A stretch of DNA of 56,873 bases from UBA946 sp031550725 (GTDB lineage Bacteria > Bacillota > Clostridia > Oscillospirales > Ruminococcaceae): assembly GCA_031550725.1 (NCBI GenBank), contig JAVBOH010000012.1:1-56873 (forward strand), given 5' to 3'. A program made the translations under genes and the position numbers. How positions within the stretch are numbered: the first letter of the stretch is position 1; each line of letters opens with the position of its first letter. Positions 42,308 through 50,891 of the stretch are shown here, piece after piece. Below the pieces are notes generated by a model. It saw only the letters and a program-made list of their open reading frames with translations. It made no database searches and was not told the origin of the DNA.

Positions 42308-44557
42308 ATGAACAGTATTAATAACGAAAATAACAATGTGATTGGTGCAAAATCAGCAGACCAGAAAGCAGAGATTGTTTATTCTATCGATATGATAATC
42401 GAGCTTGTGATGAAAAATAAGCAGTATGATTTAAGCAAGATAATCTCGGCATATGAGGTTGCTGCAAAAGCACACCAGAATCAAGTGCGTTCATCGGGAG
42501 AGCCATATATTTCTCATCCTGTTGCAGTGGCATTTATATTGCTTGAATTTGGTATGGATACCGATACAATTTGTGCGGCACTTCTGCATGATGTTGTTGA
42601 AGATACCGACATGACTTTGGAAGAACTGAAGAAAATGTTCGGTCAGGACGTTGCTATGCTTGTTGACGGCGTTACAAAGCTTGGTAAAATTCCTCTTTAT
42701 ACAAAGGAAGAACAGCAAGCAGAGAATGTTCGTAAAATTTTGCTTGCAATGTCACAGGATATCAGAGTTATCATTATAAAGCTTGCAGACAGACTGCATA
42801 ATATGAGAACATTGCAATACAGACCTGCTCATAAGCAAAGAAATACTGCTTTGGAAACAATGAATATCTATGCGCCGATTGCACACAGACTTGGTATGCG
42901 CATACTTAAGGATGAAATTGAGGATATTTCTTTCAAATATCTTGACCCATATGCATACAGCGAAATTGACTCAATGCTTACAAAGAAAAGTGTTGACAGG
43001 GAAGCATTTATCAACAGCATTAAAGAGCAGATTACAAAGCGTTTTATTGAATCTGTACCTAATGATAAGCCGCCGTATATTGAGGGACGTGTCAAGTCGT
43101 CATACGGTATTTATAAAAAGGCGTTTTTGCAGGGTAAATCGTTCGATGAAATTTATGATAAATATGCGGTTAGAATTATTGTTGATACGGTGAATGAGTG
43201 CTATAATGCGCTTGGTATTATCCATGATATGTTTACACCCATTCCAAACCGTTTCAAAGACTATATTGCAACTCCAAAGGCTAATCTTTATCAGTCGCTT
43301 CATACAACTGTTCTTGGTCGTGATGGTATTCCGTTTGAGGTGCAGATACGCACATGGGATATGCATCATACTGCGGAGGATGGTATTGCTGCGCACTGGA
43401 AATATAAAGAGGGCATCAACGGCAGGGATAAGTTTGAAAAGCGTCTTGCATGGATACGCCAGATTATTGAAGCACAGCAGGAAACTGATGATGTTGAGGA
43501 TATCGTTCGTACAATAAAGAGCGACCTTGCGCCTGAGGAAACATTTGCATTTTCGCCAAAGGGTGATATGATTTCATTGCCGTCCGGCGCAACAATCGTT
43601 GACTTTGCATATGCAATTCATACGCAGGTCGGAAACAAGATGAAGGGTGCAAAGGTTGACGGCAAGCTCGTGTCCTTTAATCATGAAATTTCCACAGGTG
43701 AAATTGTCGAAATTTTAACAACCAAGGACGAAAATCATGGTCCAAACCGTGCTTGGCTTGATATATGCAGAACCAATGAGGCTCGTTCGAAAATTCGTTC
43801 ATGGCTTAAAAAAGAACGCCGTGAAGAAAATGTGGCTAGGGGTAAGGAGGAGCTTGAAAAGGAATTTAAGCGCAACTTTATTCGTGTTTCAAATGAGGAT
43901 TTACCTGCGTTTTTAGCTGACGATATGAAGCGTCATAACTGCAATACAACTGATGATTTCTTCGCTGCAATTGGATATGGCGGAGTTACACTTTCTCGTA
44001 TTATGCAGCGTTTAAAAGACCGCTATAACAAGATGTATGCTAATACTGAGGTAACAGAAATTAAGCCAGTTACCATAAAGAAAAATAATTCTGATGTTAT
44101 TATCGGAGGCACAAATAATATACTCTGCAAATATTCACAGTGCTGCAACCCGCTGCCTGGTGATGATGTTATAGGGTTTATAACACGAGGTCATGGTGTT
44201 TCTGTGCATAAAAGGGATTGTGAGAACTATGTTAATGCCATTGCAAGAGGTTCTGATACTGAAAGATGGATTGATGTTAAATGGTCAGAGGATGCAGTGA
44301 AGGATGGCAATACTGCATTTAAGGTAACTCTTGATATTGTTGCTGATGAGTCAATGTCACTCATTGCAAATGTAACTATGACACTCGCAGAGCTTAGAAT
44401 TCCTGTTACAGATATACATTCAGGTACGCTTAAAAACGGTAACTGCAGCCTGCTTGTTACAATTAGTACTGCGGGTGTTTCACAGCTGAATAATATTCTG
44501 ACACGTCTGCGTAAACTACCGAATGTGATAAGTGTTGACAGAACAATAAAAGCATAA
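42308..44557 (+). CDS. rel: Bifunctional (p)ppGpp synthetase/hydrolase Rel
   Basis: This 749-residue stringent-response enzyme makes and degrades (p)ppGpp. The N-terminal HD hydrolase (about 50-200) keeps HPVAVAFIL and HDVVEDT, so hydrolysis is expected. The synthetase domain (about 240-370) has YGIYKK, YDKYAVRIIVDT and RFKDYIATPKANLYQSLHTT. TGS (about 415-475) has FSPKGDMISLPSGATIVDFA, followed by a helical and zinc-finger-type region (CSQCCNPLPGDDVIGF) and a C-terminal ACT domain (about 675-749). AAGGAGG precedes the ATG. It lies between recJ and an MBL hydrolase. Confidence 0.97.
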   Translation: MNSINNENNNVIGAKSADQKAEIVYSIDMIIELVMKNKQYDLSKIISAYEVAAKAHQNQVRSSGEPYISHPVAVAFILLEFGMDTDTICAALLHDVVEDTDMTLEELKKMFGQDVAMLVDGVTKLGKIPLYTKEEQQAENVRKILLAMSQDIRVIIIKLADRLHNMRTLQYRPAHKQRNTALETMNIYAPIAHRLGMRILKDEIEDISFKYLDPYAYSEIDSMLTKKSVDREAFINSIKEQITKRFIESVPNDKPPYIEGRVKSSYGIYKKAFLQGKSFDEIYDKYAVRIIVDTVNECYNALGIIHDMFTPIPNRFKDYIATPKANLYQSLHTTVLGRDGIPFEVQIRTWDMHHTAEDGIAAHWKYKEGINGRDKFEKRLAWIRQIIEAQQETDDVEDIVRTIKSDLAPEETFAFSPKGDMISLPSGATIVDFAYAIHTQVGNKMKGAKVDGKLVSFNHEISTGEIVEILTTKDENHGPNRAWLDICRTNEARSKIRSWLKKERREENVARGKEELEKEFKRNFIRVSNEDLPAFLADDMKRHNCNTTDDFFAAIGYGGVTLSRIMQRLKDRYNKMYANTEVTEIKPVTIKKNNSDVIIGGTNNILCKYSQCCNPLPGDDVIGFITRGHGVSVHKRDCENYVNAIARGSDTERWIDVKWSEDAVKDGNTAFKVTLDIVADESMSLIANVTMTLAELRIPVTDIHSGTLKNGNCSLLVTISTAGVSQLNNILTRLRKLPNVISVDRTIKA

Positions 44558-44573
44558 AGGGATGAATTTTTAA

Positions 44574-45212
44574 TTGAAACTTATTAAAATACAGCCACAG
44601 GGAATTTTTCAGGTTAACTGCTATCTGGTCGTTTCAGATGAAAATAATGGTGTTTTGATTGATGCACCTGCTGGGGCTGAAAAAATCATGGCTGCGGCTA
44701 GTGAGAATGGCGTTAGCATAAAGAAAATTTTAATAACACATGGTCATTGTGACCATATTGAGTCGCTTGCACAGATTGCAAATACCTGCAATGCGGAAGT
44801 GTATATTCATACAAATGATGCACCAATGCTTACAGATGCTGATAGGAATTTATCAACACAGCTAGGTCCATATTTGGTAAATCGTAATGTTCCTGAATAT
44901 GATAAGGCTGTTTGCATAAATGATGGCGATGTGATTACACTTGATGAGCTTTCATTCAAGGTTTTGCATACCCCTGGGCATTCAGGCGGATGTGTATGCT
45001 ATATACTTGATGATATTATTTTCAGTGGAGATACACTGTTTAATATGTCAATTGGACGCACTGACTTTCTTGGCAGTGACCAAAGTGCTATGAATGATAC
45101 TCTTGATATGCTTTATGGTTTCAAGAGTGGATATGACGATTACAGGATTTTGGCAGGGCATGGCGATGAAACAACTCTATCCTATGAAAAAGAAAATAAT
45201 CCGTATTTTTAA
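44574..45212 (+). CDS. MBL-fold hydrolase, glyoxalase II-like
   Basis: This 212-residue metallo-beta-lactamase-fold protein has ITHGHCDHIES (THxHxDH with its usual metal ligands), HTPGHSGGCVCY and FSGDTLFNMSIGR, and ends with the last His in LAGHGDETTL. It belongs to the small hydroxyacylglutathione-hydrolase-like group (YcbL type) present in organisms without glutathione; its true thioester substrate is unknown. TTG 44574 follows AGGGATG. It lies between rel and hemZ, both spaced closely, as in related clostridia. Confidence 0.92.
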   Translation: MKLIKIQPQGIFQVNCYLVVSDENNGVLIDAPAGAEKIMAAASENGVSIKKILITHGHCDHIESLAQIANTCNAEVYIHTNDAPMLTDADRNLSTQLGPYLVNRNVPEYDKAVCINDGDVITLDELSFKVLHTPGHSGGCVCYILDDIIFSGDTLFNMSIGRTDFLGSDQSAMNDTLDMLYGFKSGYDDYRILAGHGDETTLSYEKENNPYF

Positions 45213-45227
45213 TGTGAGGGAAAGCTA

Positions 45228-46697
45228 ATGACAATCTGCTTTAAGGGTAATAATTATAAATATGAAATTGAAGCGGTTATGAAGCTTTTTCTGCCTATTG
45301 TAACGTTCGGTTTTGTGTTTTTGGATGAAGGCGAAATATTTCCAAATGATACAGATATATGTATTGTATCACGTGAAAACAGGGATGATAATACCCGTTT
45401 ACTTAGTATTAATGTCAGTCTGAATGGTGATAATGCCGTTCAGACTGAATTTGCACATGATAATGATGACGATGAACTTATTTTATGCAGACTTCTTTAT
45501 GCCTGTTTGAATAAGCTGACGCAAAAAACAATTTCATGGGGATGTTTAACTGGTATCCGTCCTGTAAAAAAGGTTAATGCTTTGCTTGATGATGGATATA
45601 GCAAAGAAAGTATTTTCACACAGCTAAGAGATAAATATTTAGTGTCCAATGAAAAACTCGAGCTTGCATATCAGACTGCTCTTACACAATCTGTATACTT
45701 AAACAGTCTTGATAAAAATTCTTATTCTCTATATATTTCGATACCGTTTTGTCCGTCGAGATGTTCATACTGCTCGTTTGTATCTCATTCAATTGAGAAT
45801 AACAGCGCAAAAAAGCTGCTGCCGCAGTATGTGGAAAAGCTTTGTGAGGAGCTTGTATTTACATCAAAAATGGCAAATGAATTAGGTCTTAAGCTTGACA
45901 CAATTTACATAGGCGGTGGCACACCAACTTCGCTTTCTGCTGAATTTGTTGAAATTTTAATGCAAACAGTGAAAAAAAACTATGACATTTCGTCAGTTCG
46001 TGAATATACTGTAGAAGCAGGACGTTCAGATACGATAACTTCCGATAAGTTAAAAAGCATTATAAATAACGGTGCGACAAGAATTTCTATTAATCCTCAG
46101 ACTATGAATGACAGTGTTCTGCAAAAAATAGGCAGGCGTCATTCGGCACAGGATGTTATGGATAAATTTAAGCTTGCAAGAGGTATTGGCTTTGATAATA
46201 TCAATATGGATACAATTGCAGGTCTTCCCACCGATACATTGGAAGGATATAAATATACCATTGATACGCTTTGTGAGCTTGATCCTGAAAGTATAACGAT
46301 ACATACTCTGACGGTAAAGCGTTCGTCCGATTTGTTTTCGGAAACAGACTTAAAGCTAGATGAAAGCATTGCTGAAATGGTTTCCTGCGGACATGAAAAA
46401 CTTTGGCAGTCGGGATATCTCCCCTACTATCTCTACCGTCAAAAGAATACGCTTGATAGCCTTGAAAATGTCGGATATGCTAAAAAGGGTTACGAGAGTC
46501 TTTATAATATTTATATTATGGAGGAGGCTCAGACTATACTTGCGTGCGGTGCGGCAGGCTCGACAAAACTTGTCAGCCCTGTCACAAGCAAGATAGAACG
46601 TACCTTTAATTACAAATTTCCATATGAGTACATATCAAGATTTGATAAAATGATGGAAAAGAAAAATGCAGTTACAGAGTTTTACAAGAATATATAA
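45228..46697 (+). CDS. hemZ: Coproporphyrinogen III dehydrogenase-like radical SAM enzyme HemZ
   Basis: This 489-residue protein has a 160-residue N-terminal extension typical of HemZ, then the radical SAM cluster motif CPSRCSYCSF (CxxxCxxC), YIGGGTPTSLSAEFVEIL, TVEAGRSDTI, GATRISINPQTMND and VLQKIGRRHSAQDV, followed by NMDTIAGLPTDTLEGY. HemN-type enzymes oxidise coproporphyrinogen III without oxygen; HemZ homologues in anaerobes may not make heme, so the exact reaction is uncertain. GAGGGAA precedes the ATG. It lies 15 bases after the MBL gene. Confidence 0.9.
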   Translation: MTICFKGNNYKYEIEAVMKLFLPIVTFGFVFLDEGEIFPNDTDICIVSRENRDDNTRLLSINVSLNGDNAVQTEFAHDNDDDELILCRLLYACLNKLTQKTISWGCLTGIRPVKKVNALLDDGYSKESIFTQLRDKYLVSNEKLELAYQTALTQSVYLNSLDKNSYSLYISIPFCPSRCSYCSFVSHSIENNSAKKLLPQYVEKLCEELVFTSKMANELGLKLDTIYIGGGTPTSLSAEFVEILMQTVKKNYDISSVREYTVEAGRSDTITSDKLKSIINNGATRISINPQTMNDSVLQKIGRRHSAQDVMDKFKLARGIGFDNINMDTIAGLPTDTLEGYKYTIDTLCELDPESITIHTLTVKRSSDLFSETDLKLDESIAEMVSCGHEKLWQSGYLPYYLYRQKNTLDSLENVGYAKKGYESLYNIYIMEEAQTILACGAAGSTKLVSPVTSKIERTFNYKFPYEYISRFDKMMEKKNAVTEFYKNI

Positions 46698-46718
46698 TTT
46701 TATACGGAGGATTTTATT

Positions 46719-47075
46719 ATGGCTTATAATTTTGATAACTTAGTATCGGATGCAAAAAATGTTTTTGACAAGGTTGCAAGTAAAGCAAATGAGGCTGTTG
46801 ATTACTCTAAAGCACAGATTGATAAAGCACAAATTCGTGCTAAAATTCGTGATAAGTATGAAGAACTAGGCAAGATTTGTTATGAGATGTATGAATGTGA
46901 TAATGACAAAACGATTGGTATGAAACCTGTTATTGCTGAAATAAAAGCACTCAAGGAACAGCTTGATTATGCTGATGCAGCTGCTAATTTCAAAAAAGAA
47001 AAGGTATGTGCATTCTGCGAAACAAAGAATGACCCTGCTTCTGTTTACTGCAAGAAATGCGGAGAAAAATTGTAA
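46719..47075 (+). CDS. Zinc-ribbon domain protein with coiled coil
   Basis: This 118-residue protein has a helical N-terminal part (SDAKNVFDKVASKANEAVDY and an Ala/Lys-rich coiled coil, residues 1-95) and a C-terminal zinc ribbon, CAFCETKNDPASVYCKKCGE, holding four cysteines in CxxC...CxxC. Such short proteins occur widely in clostridia and are of unknown function. CGGAGGA precedes the ATG. It lies 21 bases after hemZ, likely in the same transcript; a REP palindrome and rlmD follow. Confidence 0.85.
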   Translation: MAYNFDNLVSDAKNVFDKVASKANEAVDYSKAQIDKAQIRAKIRDKYEELGKICYEMYECDNDKTIGMKPVIAEIKALKEQLDYADAAANFKKEKVCAFCETKNDPASVYCKKCGEKL

Positions 47076-47116
47076 TACATAACAGGCAATGTTGCGTGGA
47101 TTTAAAATATATTTGA

Positions 47117-47143
47117 CGGGCGACCACATAGGGTCGCCCCTAC
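47117..47143. repeat. Single REP-like palindrome
   Basis: CGGGCGACC...GGTCGCCCCTAC: an inverted copy of the GGGCGA-type element with a 5-base loop, between the zinc-ribbon gene and rlmD. Confidence 0.8.
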
Positions 47144-47180
47144 ATTATCTTGCAACATAACTTAATATGAGGATATAAAA

Positions 47181-48548
47181 ATGAACTTGAAAAAGAATGA
47201 TATAATAAATCTTACAATAACAGGCATGACGTCCGAGGGAAACGGTGTGGGAAAAACTGATGACGGTATAGCGGTATTTGTGCCGCTTACCGCTGTTGGT
47301 GATGAAATAAAATGCAGGATTGTCAAGTTTAATAAGACCTATTGCTTTGGTATTATTGATGAAATCATCACGCCATCTTGTGATCGTGAAAAAAGTTCAT
47401 GCGAGGTATCAGCAAAGTGCGGTGGGTGTACATTCCGTCATATCACATATGATGCTGAATTGCGTATAAAGGACAAGCTTGTTAAGGATGCTTTTGAACG
47501 GTTAGGTGGATTTACTGACATCACTTATGATGATATATGCGGTGCTGAAAATACTGATAATTACCGCAATAAAGCACAATATCCTGTTGCACAGATTGAT
47601 GGTAAAATTGTATGTGGTTTTTACTCAAAACGCAGTCATAGGGTTGTGCCATATACGCAGTGTGCATTACAGCCGAAAGTTTTTGCGGATATTGCAGATT
47701 ACTGTATTAAGTATGCAAATGACAATAAAATTTCTGCATATAACGAGGAAAACGGCAGTGGTATTTTGCGTCATATTTATTTGCGTAAAGGACATCATTC
47801 GGGCGAAATTATGGTGTGCTTTGTTGTTAAGGCAAAGTCTGCTCAAATGCAGTTATTAGATTTAGCAGACAAGCTTATGGCACAGTTTTCTGACATAAAA
47901 AGTGTTATAATGAACATCAATCCTAAGAATACAAATGTTATTCTCGGAGATAAAAATATAACCCTGTTCGGTGGTGATTTTATAACTGACACCCTTTGTG
48001 GAAATAAAATCGAACTGTCGCCGATGTCATTTTATCAGGTTAATACCATTCAGGCGGAGCGTCTTTATTCATATGCAAAAGAGTGTGCAGACCTAAAAGG
48101 TAATGAAACCCTTATTGATTTATACTGTGGTGCAGGAACTATTGGACTTTCCTTTGCTGATAGGATATCGAAGATTATCGGCGGCGAAATTATACCTGAG
48201 GCAGTAGAAAATGCTAAGAAAAATGCACTTGCAAATAATATCGCAAATGCTGAATTTATTTGTGGTGATGCGGGTAAAATTGCATCCGAACTAGCACAAA
48301 AACACACCTGTACTGATGTGGTTGTGATTGACCCGCCAAGAAAAGGTTGTGACAATCTCACGCTTGACAGTATCGTTAAAATGTCACCATCTAGGGTTGT
48401 TATGATTTCTTGTAATCCTGCTACTGCTGCTAGAGATGCTAGGTATCTTTGCGAAAATGGATATGAGGTTAGGGTTGTTCGTGCGTTTGATTTGTTTCCT
48501 AGGACGGGTCATGTTGAGTGTGTCTGTTTAATGACCAAAATCAAGTAG
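47181..48548 (+). CDS. rlmD: 23S rRNA (uracil-5-)-methyltransferase RlmD/RumA family
   Basis: This 455-residue enzyme methylates uracil C5 in 23S rRNA with S-adenosylmethionine. The TRAM domain (about 5-60) has MTSEGNGVGKTDDGIAVFVP. The iron-sulfur cysteines are in CEVSAKCGGC (about 74-83), the Rossmann motif is LIDLYCGAGTIGLSF, and the catalytic Cys is in VMISCNPATAARDARYL. ADRISKIIGGEIIPEAVENAK gives the adenosyl-binding strand. The Firmicute homologues differ in target (U747/U1939), so RlmD versus RlmCD is not decided. GAGGAT precedes the ATG. It is followed by a strong terminator and the restriction island. Confidence 0.9.
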   Translation: MNLKKNDIINLTITGMTSEGNGVGKTDDGIAVFVPLTAVGDEIKCRIVKFNKTYCFGIIDEIITPSCDREKSSCEVSAKCGGCTFRHITYDAELRIKDKLVKDAFERLGGFTDITYDDICGAENTDNYRNKAQYPVAQIDGKIVCGFYSKRSHRVVPYTQCALQPKVFADIADYCIKYANDNKISAYNEENGSGILRHIYLRKGHHSGEIMVCFVVKAKSAQMQLLDLADKLMAQFSDIKSVIMNINPKNTNVILGDKNITLFGGDFITDTLCGNKIELSPMSFYQVNTIQAERLYSYAKECADLKGNETLIDLYCGAGTIGLSFADRISKIIGGEIIPEAVENAKKNALANNIANAEFICGDAGKIASELAQKHTCTDVVVIDPPRKGCDNLTLDSIVKMSPSRVVMISCNPATAARDARYLCENGYEVRVVRAFDLFPRTGHVECVCLMTKIK

Positions 48549-48575
48549 AAAAAATGCCGAAAAAGCCGATAAAAT

Positions 48576-48626
48576 GGGCATCTTTGAGAATTTCTAAATT
48601 CTCGGGATGCCCTTTATTTATTTTTA
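48576..48626 (+). terminator. Terminator of rlmD
   Basis: GGGCATC (48576-48582) with GATGCCC (48606-48612), an inner GAGAATTT/AAATTCTC stem, and a T-rich run. Confidence 0.9.
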
Positions 48627-48629
48627 ACC

Positions 48630-48693
48630 TACTCGAAGCAATAGCCAAAAGCACTCAAATTGAGTGCTTTTGGCTATTGACCGATTATTCGAG
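48630..48693. repeat. Large near-perfect palindrome at the left edge of the restriction island
   Basis: Arms 48639-48658 and 48660-48679 are 20 bases each and perfectly complementary around one base (CAATAGCC...GGCTATTG). Outer CTCGAA (48633-48638) and TTCGAG (48688-48693) add a second stem. No T run follows directly. It is the sharpest mark between the conserved rlmD locus and the accessory genes. Confidence 0.75.
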
Positions 48694-48845
48694 ATACCCC
48701 TTAGTGAGTGCATAGGATTGCTGAAATAGTGTGAGTGTAGAGAGTTGTTGACAGCAATTGGAGACACAGGGGGGTGAATGAGATAGACATCACAACAAAT
48801 AATCGGAATCAGTAGATATTACAAAGTTCGAAAATATTTAATATA

Positions 48846-48891
48846 ACGCATTTAAATTTACGCACGTGCGTGGCTGTTTAAATGTGTTTTT
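48846..48891 (+). terminator. Hairpin with T run before the restriction operon
   Basis: ACGCATTTAAA (48846-48856) pairs with TTTAAATGTGT (48877-48887), with an inner palindrome ACGCACGTGCGT, followed by five Ts. It may stop read-through into the restriction operon, or be an attenuator. The remaining bases of the gap 48694-48845 hold nothing I recognise. Confidence 0.5.
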
Positions 48892-48942
48892 AATTAAAAT
48901 AGTAATTACAATTATTATGATAATTATTATTTTAATATCTAT

Positions 48943-48970
48943 TTCAATTACAATCTGTTTATGCTATAAT
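48943..48970 (+). promoter_or_regulatory. Probable promoter of the restriction operon
   Basis: TATAAT at 48965-48970 with a weak TTCAAT at 48943-48948 (16-base spacing). AATTACAAT occurs twice just upstream (48904-48912, 48946-48954), one copy overlapping the -35 region; these direct repeats could be operator sites. Confidence 0.5.
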
Positions 48971-49011
48971 ATAAAAAGAGAAACTGTTAACTTTTTAAGG
49001 AGGTGCTGATA

Positions 49012-49224
49012 TTGGCAGATGTAAAAGTGAAACCAAAAAAACCGATGGAACATTTAAATATCGGCGAGTTTAATCGAGGCCAGTCTTCTAAACTGATAAG
49101 AAAATTAGTAGAAGATGACACAACGGCTTATATAAATAAAAATGGAAAACCAATAGCAGTCATCTTATCGAATGAACGCTACGAGAGATTGCTTAAAAAT
49201 GGAATTGATATCAATGAATTCTAA
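49012..49224 (+). CDS. Phd/YefM-like antitoxin-fold protein without toxin
   Basis: This 70-residue protein has HLNIGEFNRGQSSKLIRKLV then TTAYINKNGKPIAVILSNER and YERLL: the Phd/YefM pattern, in which a short N-terminal fold binds DNA and the tail binds the toxin. The C-terminal toxin-binding tail is very short (ends GIDINEF), and no toxin gene follows; the adenine methyltransferase gene begins 32 bases later. It may act as a transcription regulator of the restriction operon. TTG 49012 behind AAGGAGGT at 9 bases is the likely start; GTG 49003 overlaps the ribosome site. Confidence 0.75.
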   Translation: MADVKVKPKKPMEHLNIGEFNRGQSSKLIRKLVEDDTTAYINKNGKPIAVILSNERYERLLKNGIDINEF

Positions 49225-49256
49225 GTGTTTTAATCATGACTAAGGAGGTAGCGAAT

Positions 49257-50891
49257 ATGGTTGCTAAAAAATATGGTGTTGTCTACACACCTAATAGATT
49301 GGCTGAGTTCGCAGCAGAACTTTTATATAGAGAAGCAGAAGAAACTAATACAGAAATAAAATCAGTGTTGGATCCAGCGTGTGGCGAATGTGCGCTGTTG
49401 TGTGCTGCCAAAAAATATTTTAATGGCGATGTGAAATATTTTGGCATAGACGTTGATCAGGAAGCAATAATGGACGTAGATACGGATTTTATAATCCAAT
49501 ATAATGATTCCATTCTTCCTCGAAATGTAAAAAAGCAAACAGTCGAATACTGGAAAAGTAAAATGCACAAAATATCTGCGATAATTGCAAATCCACCGTG
49601 GAGTTCCGAAAAAATATATGCTCGTGAAGAACTGCAAAAAGCAGGTTTTTCATTGACTACTGGACAATATGATAGCTTTGTGCTTTTCGTGGAGCTGGCA
49701 TATAATTTACTGGATGATGGCGGATATTTTTCATTCATCATTCCTGATTCCCTGTTTGACGCACAGAATGAGAAACTTAGAAGGTTCCTGACTGAGAAAA
49801 CACAAATCAAAGTCATAGCCAGACTGGGAGAAAAAATATTTGAAGAAGTGAATAGAGCCACCACGGTTATGGTTTGCAGAAAAGCAAAACCGATGAATGA
49901 TTCTATTACCCATTGCTTTAGGCTTACTACGGAAGAAAGAAAAAAGTTTTTGACATCAGATTTAGACCTTCTCAATTTTTACAACAAAGGTGTACATGAT
50001 GTGTTGCAAGGACGTTTTGCTGAAAACGTAGCCTGTAACTTTGATGTTGATACTCGTTCGGATGAAGAAACCCTGCTGTCAAAAATAAAGGAGCATTCTA
50101 TAAGCTGGGAGGATACGTTTATTTTTGGACGTGGTGTTGAGATATCGAAAACGGGGAAAGTTGTATTTTGTCCTTATTGTGGATATGCTCAAGGGTATAA
50201 GAAATCTCAAATGGTTGAAGGCAAAAAAGAATGTACAAATTGCGGAAGTGAAATTTCTGTTACGGAAAATAGTGTTCAAAATGTTGTTTCCAAAAACCAA
50301 ACACCGCTGACGGTTCAAATATATGTTGGTGAGAATGTTCGCAGATACGGAATTACAGGTGAATATTATATTAAACCAAATATTTCCGGAATTAATTATA
50401 AAAATCGTGCGATGTATAATCCGCCTAAACTGTTAGTGAGAAAGACGGGTCTTGGAATATATGCATCGATTGATTATACTGGAAGTATGACAAGTCAGAC
50501 TGTATATATTTTGAAATTCAAACACGGTCGGCATCAAGCACCGTTGGAGTATTATCTTGCGTTGCTGAACTCACGTGTTGTTTACTATTTTTACTTGAAA
50601 GCATATGGCGAGAATGAATGGAAGTCACACCCTTACTTCACGAAGCAGATTATCTATTCATTGCCTATAAGGAAATTTGAAAATAGTGAGTTGGATAAAA
50701 AAATCATCGAAGTCGCATCGGAATTAGCTCATAAATATGATTACATTAAAGACATCCAACTGGAGAAACTGGTCATGAAAAAATATGGTCTGTCAGAGAC
50801 CGAATGTAATATGGTTTATGGTGAGATGAACCGTCTGCCTGACTTGAGTGCAATTAACAATATGAAAGTTGAGGTGGAAGAAAATGTATAG
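49257..50891 (+). CDS. N6-adenine DNA methyltransferase with zinc ribbon
   Basis: This 544-residue enzyme starts with VAKKYGVVYTPNRLAEFAAE, has motif I SVLDPACGECALL, motif IV IIANPPWSS (NPPW, N6-adenine type), and SFIIPDSLFDAQNEKLRRFL. A zinc ribbon CPYCGYAQ...CTNCGS is inserted near residue 305-335, and the C-terminal part (about 360-540: ALLNSRVVYYFYLKAYGENE) looks like a TaqI-type recognition domain. ATG 49257 follows AAGGAGGT. It overlaps the next methyltransferase gene by 8 bases, so the two are translationally coupled. Likely role: modification of one strand of an asymmetric site. The site itself cannot be read from sequence. Confidence 0.88.
   Translation: MVAKKYGVVYTPNRLAEFAAELLYREAEETNTEIKSVLDPACGECALLCAAKKYFNGDVKYFGIDVDQEAIMDVDTDFIIQYNDSILPRNVKKQTVEYWKSKMHKISAIIANPPWSSEKIYAREELQKAGFSLTTGQYDSFVLFVELAYNLLDDGGYFSFIIPDSLFDAQNEKLRRFLTEKTQIKVIARLGEKIFEEVNRATTVMVCRKAKPMNDSITHCFRLTTEERKKFLTSDLDLLNFYNKGVHDVLQGRFAENVACNFDVDTRSDEETLLSKIKEHSISWEDTFIFGRGVEISKTGKVVFCPYCGYAQGYKKSQMVEGKKECTNCGSEISVTENSVQNVVSKNQTPLTVQIYVGENVRRYGITGEYYIKPNISGINYKNRAMYNPPKLLVRKTGLGIYASIDYTGSMTSQTVYILKFKHGRHQAPLEYYLALLNSRVVYYFYLKAYGENEWKSHPYFTKQIIYSLPIRKFENSELDKKIIEVASELAHKYDYIKDIQLEKLVMKKYGLSETECNMVYGEMNRLPDLSAINNMKVEVEENV

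Noticed and set aside
48518..48715. Plus-strand 65-codon frame after rlmD
   Set aside because: It overlaps the rlmD end, its terminator and the long palindrome and has no ribosome site.
49012..50891. Toxin-antitoxin operon
   Set aside because: The gene after the Phd-like protein is clearly a DNA methyltransferase (DPACG, NPPW), and no RelE/Doc/Fic-type toxin frame exists nearby.
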